Assembly: GCA_030266525.1 (NCBI GenBank)
Contig: JAJDIC010000105.1
Location: 1-6,338, forward strand
Length of the DNA: 6,338 bases
DNA from: Desulfovibrio sp. OttesenSCG-928-G15
Lineage (GTDB): Bacteria; Desulfobacterota; Desulfovibrionia; Desulfovibrionales; Desulfovibrionaceae
Direction: 5' to 3'
The notes under the pieces are model-generated. The model saw only the letters and a list, made by a program, of their open reading frames with translations. It had not been told where the DNA came from and searched no databases. The position numbers were made by a program, and so were the translations under genes. Position 1 is the first letter of the stretch. Each line of letters starts with the position of its first letter. Of this stretch, positions 5,405 through 6,338 are shown piece by piece.

Positions 5405-6338
5405 ATGGAAAGTTTCAATCAAAACGTCATCAAACACAAGACCGGACTTCTCAACCTCGCCGCCGAACTCGGCAATGTTTCCAGAGCCTGCCGCATCATG
5501 GGCTTTTCCAGAGACACCTTCTACCGGTATCAAACAGCGCGAGACGCCGGAGGCGTTGAAGCGTTGTTTGAGGTCAGCCGCAAAAAGCCCAATCTGAAAA
5601 ACCGCGTGGAAGAAGCCACGGAACTGGCTGTGTTGGATTTTGCGATAGCCTTCCCCGCTCATGGGCAAGTGCGGGCCAGCAATGAACTGCGTAAAACCGG
5701 CGTATTCGTGTCGCCGTCAGGAGTGCGCTCCATCTGGCTGCGCCATGACCTGGCCTCAATGAAGCAGCGTCTGAACGCCCTGGAGAAAAAGTCCGCTGAA
5801 GAAGGGACTGTGCTTACCGAAGCGCAGGTACAAGCTCTGGAGCGCAAAAAGCACGACGACGAGGCTTGTGGCGAAATAGAAAGCCATCATCCCGGCTACC
5901 TCGGAAGCCAAGACACGTTTTATGTCGGCACCATCAAGGGCGTAGGTCGTATTTATCAGCAAACCTTCGTGGATACTTACTCGAAGTGGGCGGCGGCCAA
6001 ACTATACACCACCAAAACGCCCATCACCGGAGCCGACCTGCTCAACGACCGGGTTTTACCTTTCTTCACCTCAATGGAAATGGGCATTATCCGCATGCTG
6101 ACGGATAGGGGCACAGAATACTGCGGCAGGCTGGAAACGCATGACTATCAGCTTTACTTGGGCATAAACGGTATCGAACACACCAAGACAAAAGCGCGTC
6201 ATCCACAGACAAACGGCATCTGCGAACGCTTCCACAAAACCGTTCTGCACGAGTTTTATCAGGTTGCCTTCCGGCGGAAACTGTATAACTCTCTGGAAGA
6301 GCTACAAGCCGATCTGGACGTCTGGATGGAGCACTATA
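5405..6338 (+). CDS. IS481-family DDE transposase, C-terminus beyond window
   Basis: The frame is open for 311 codons from ATG 5405 to the window edge. An N-terminal helix-turn-helix (about residues 15-42, A-A-E-L-G-N-V-S-R-A-C then S-R-D-T-F-Y-R-Y) recognises the element's ends, followed by a second DNA-binding part (about 70-115) and a charged helical linker (about 117-160). The rve-type catalytic core begins at Y-L-G-S-Q-D-T-F-Y-V-G. The acidic triad is Asp170 (D-T-F), Asp234 (L-T-D-R-G-T-E-Y) and Glu274 (N-G-I-C-E-R-F-H). This enzyme cuts and joins the ends during transposition. An in-frame ATG at 5357 would add 16 residues, but ATG 5405 is preferred: GGAG lies seven bases before it, and M-E-S-F-N-Q-N matches the N-terminus I remember for relatives. 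All catalytic residues are intact, so it may be functional. Confidence 0.9.
   Translation, partial: MESFNQNVIKHKTGLLNLAAELGNVSRACRIMGFSRDTFYRYQTARDAGGVEALFEVSRKKPNLKNRVEEATELAVLDFAIAFPAHGQVRASNELRKTGVFVSPSGVRSIWLRHDLASMKQRLNALEKKSAEEGTVLTEAQVQALERKKHDDEACGEIESHHPGYLGSQDTFYVGTIKGVGRIYQQTFVDTYSKWAAAKLYTTKTPITGADLLNDRVLPFFTSMEMGIIRMLTDRGTEYCGRLETHDYQLYLGINGIEHTKTKARHPQTNGICERFHKTVLHEFYQVAFRRKLYNSLEELQADLDVWMEHY

Larger units (their letters stand above)
5297..6338 (+). mobile_element. IS481-family insertion sequence, left part
   Basis: The transposase and its leader define the element; its right end lies outside the window. The left end cannot be fixed without the right inverted repeat. I place it near 5297-5300, where the AT-rich broken gene stops and a TCTCGACTTGATCTGACAG motif (from 5300) begins, which resembles the terminal repeats I associate with this family. 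No target duplication can be checked here. Confidence 0.6.

Noticed and set aside
5261..5668. Minus-strand frame antisense to the transposase
   Set aside because: It overlaps the well-supported transposase and the leader fold and has no recognisable motif.
1..6338. CRISPR array, tRNA or rRNA gene
   Set aside because: I saw no regularly spaced direct repeats, no tRNA-like arms with a T-loop motif and no rRNA segments on either strand.

Overview
The window looks like part of a Desulfovibrionaceae-type (deltaproteobacterial) chromosome. This is an inference: the base composition is moderately GC-rich, and the transposase and integrase fragments are of kinds I associate with Desulfovibrio and Bilophila. 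No rRNA, tRNA or housekeeping marker is present to confirm it.

Left two thirds (1-4188, all on the minus strand): five genes run leftward with short gaps. In transcription order they encode a secreted protein with two bacterial SH3-like domains (4188-3685), an unrecognised 318-residue secreted protein (3636-2680), a small basic 177-residue secreted protein with a GTG start (2570-2037), an unrecognised 341-residue secreted protein (1953-928) and a two-TM DUF3137-type membrane protein that leaves the window at base 1. The layout suggests one envelope or secreted-protein operon with no obvious enzyme. A terminator-like hairpin (1970-2007) lies between the third and fourth genes and may graduate expression. 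The fourth gene looks frameshifted near its 3' end at a run of four Gs (982-985). In the shifted frame a protein-like tail of 47 residues runs on to a stop at 839-841.

Middle (4189-5299): an accessory scar. Two C-terminal fragments of different tyrosine recombinases lie head to head with almost no DNA between them: a minus-strand tail (4558-4484) and a longer plus-strand P4-type tail (about 4571-4992) that itself carries a one-base frameshift. Next comes AT-richer DNA holding a broken small ORF whose convincing reading frame changes around 5140-5152. None of these fragments can encode an active recombinase.

Right end (about 5297-6338): the left part of an IS481-family insertion sequence. Its transposase has all three catalytic acidic residues and is open to the window edge. 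Directly before the transposase start the DNA can fold into a compact three-way junction. Its 12-bp closing stem covers a GGAG ribosome-binding site and runs up to the ATG. A candidate internal promoter would start transcription downstream of the 5' arm of that stem. Read-through mRNA from outside could therefore be translationally silent while the element's own mRNA stays translatable, a logic known for IS10 and IS50. This is the most interesting structure in the window.
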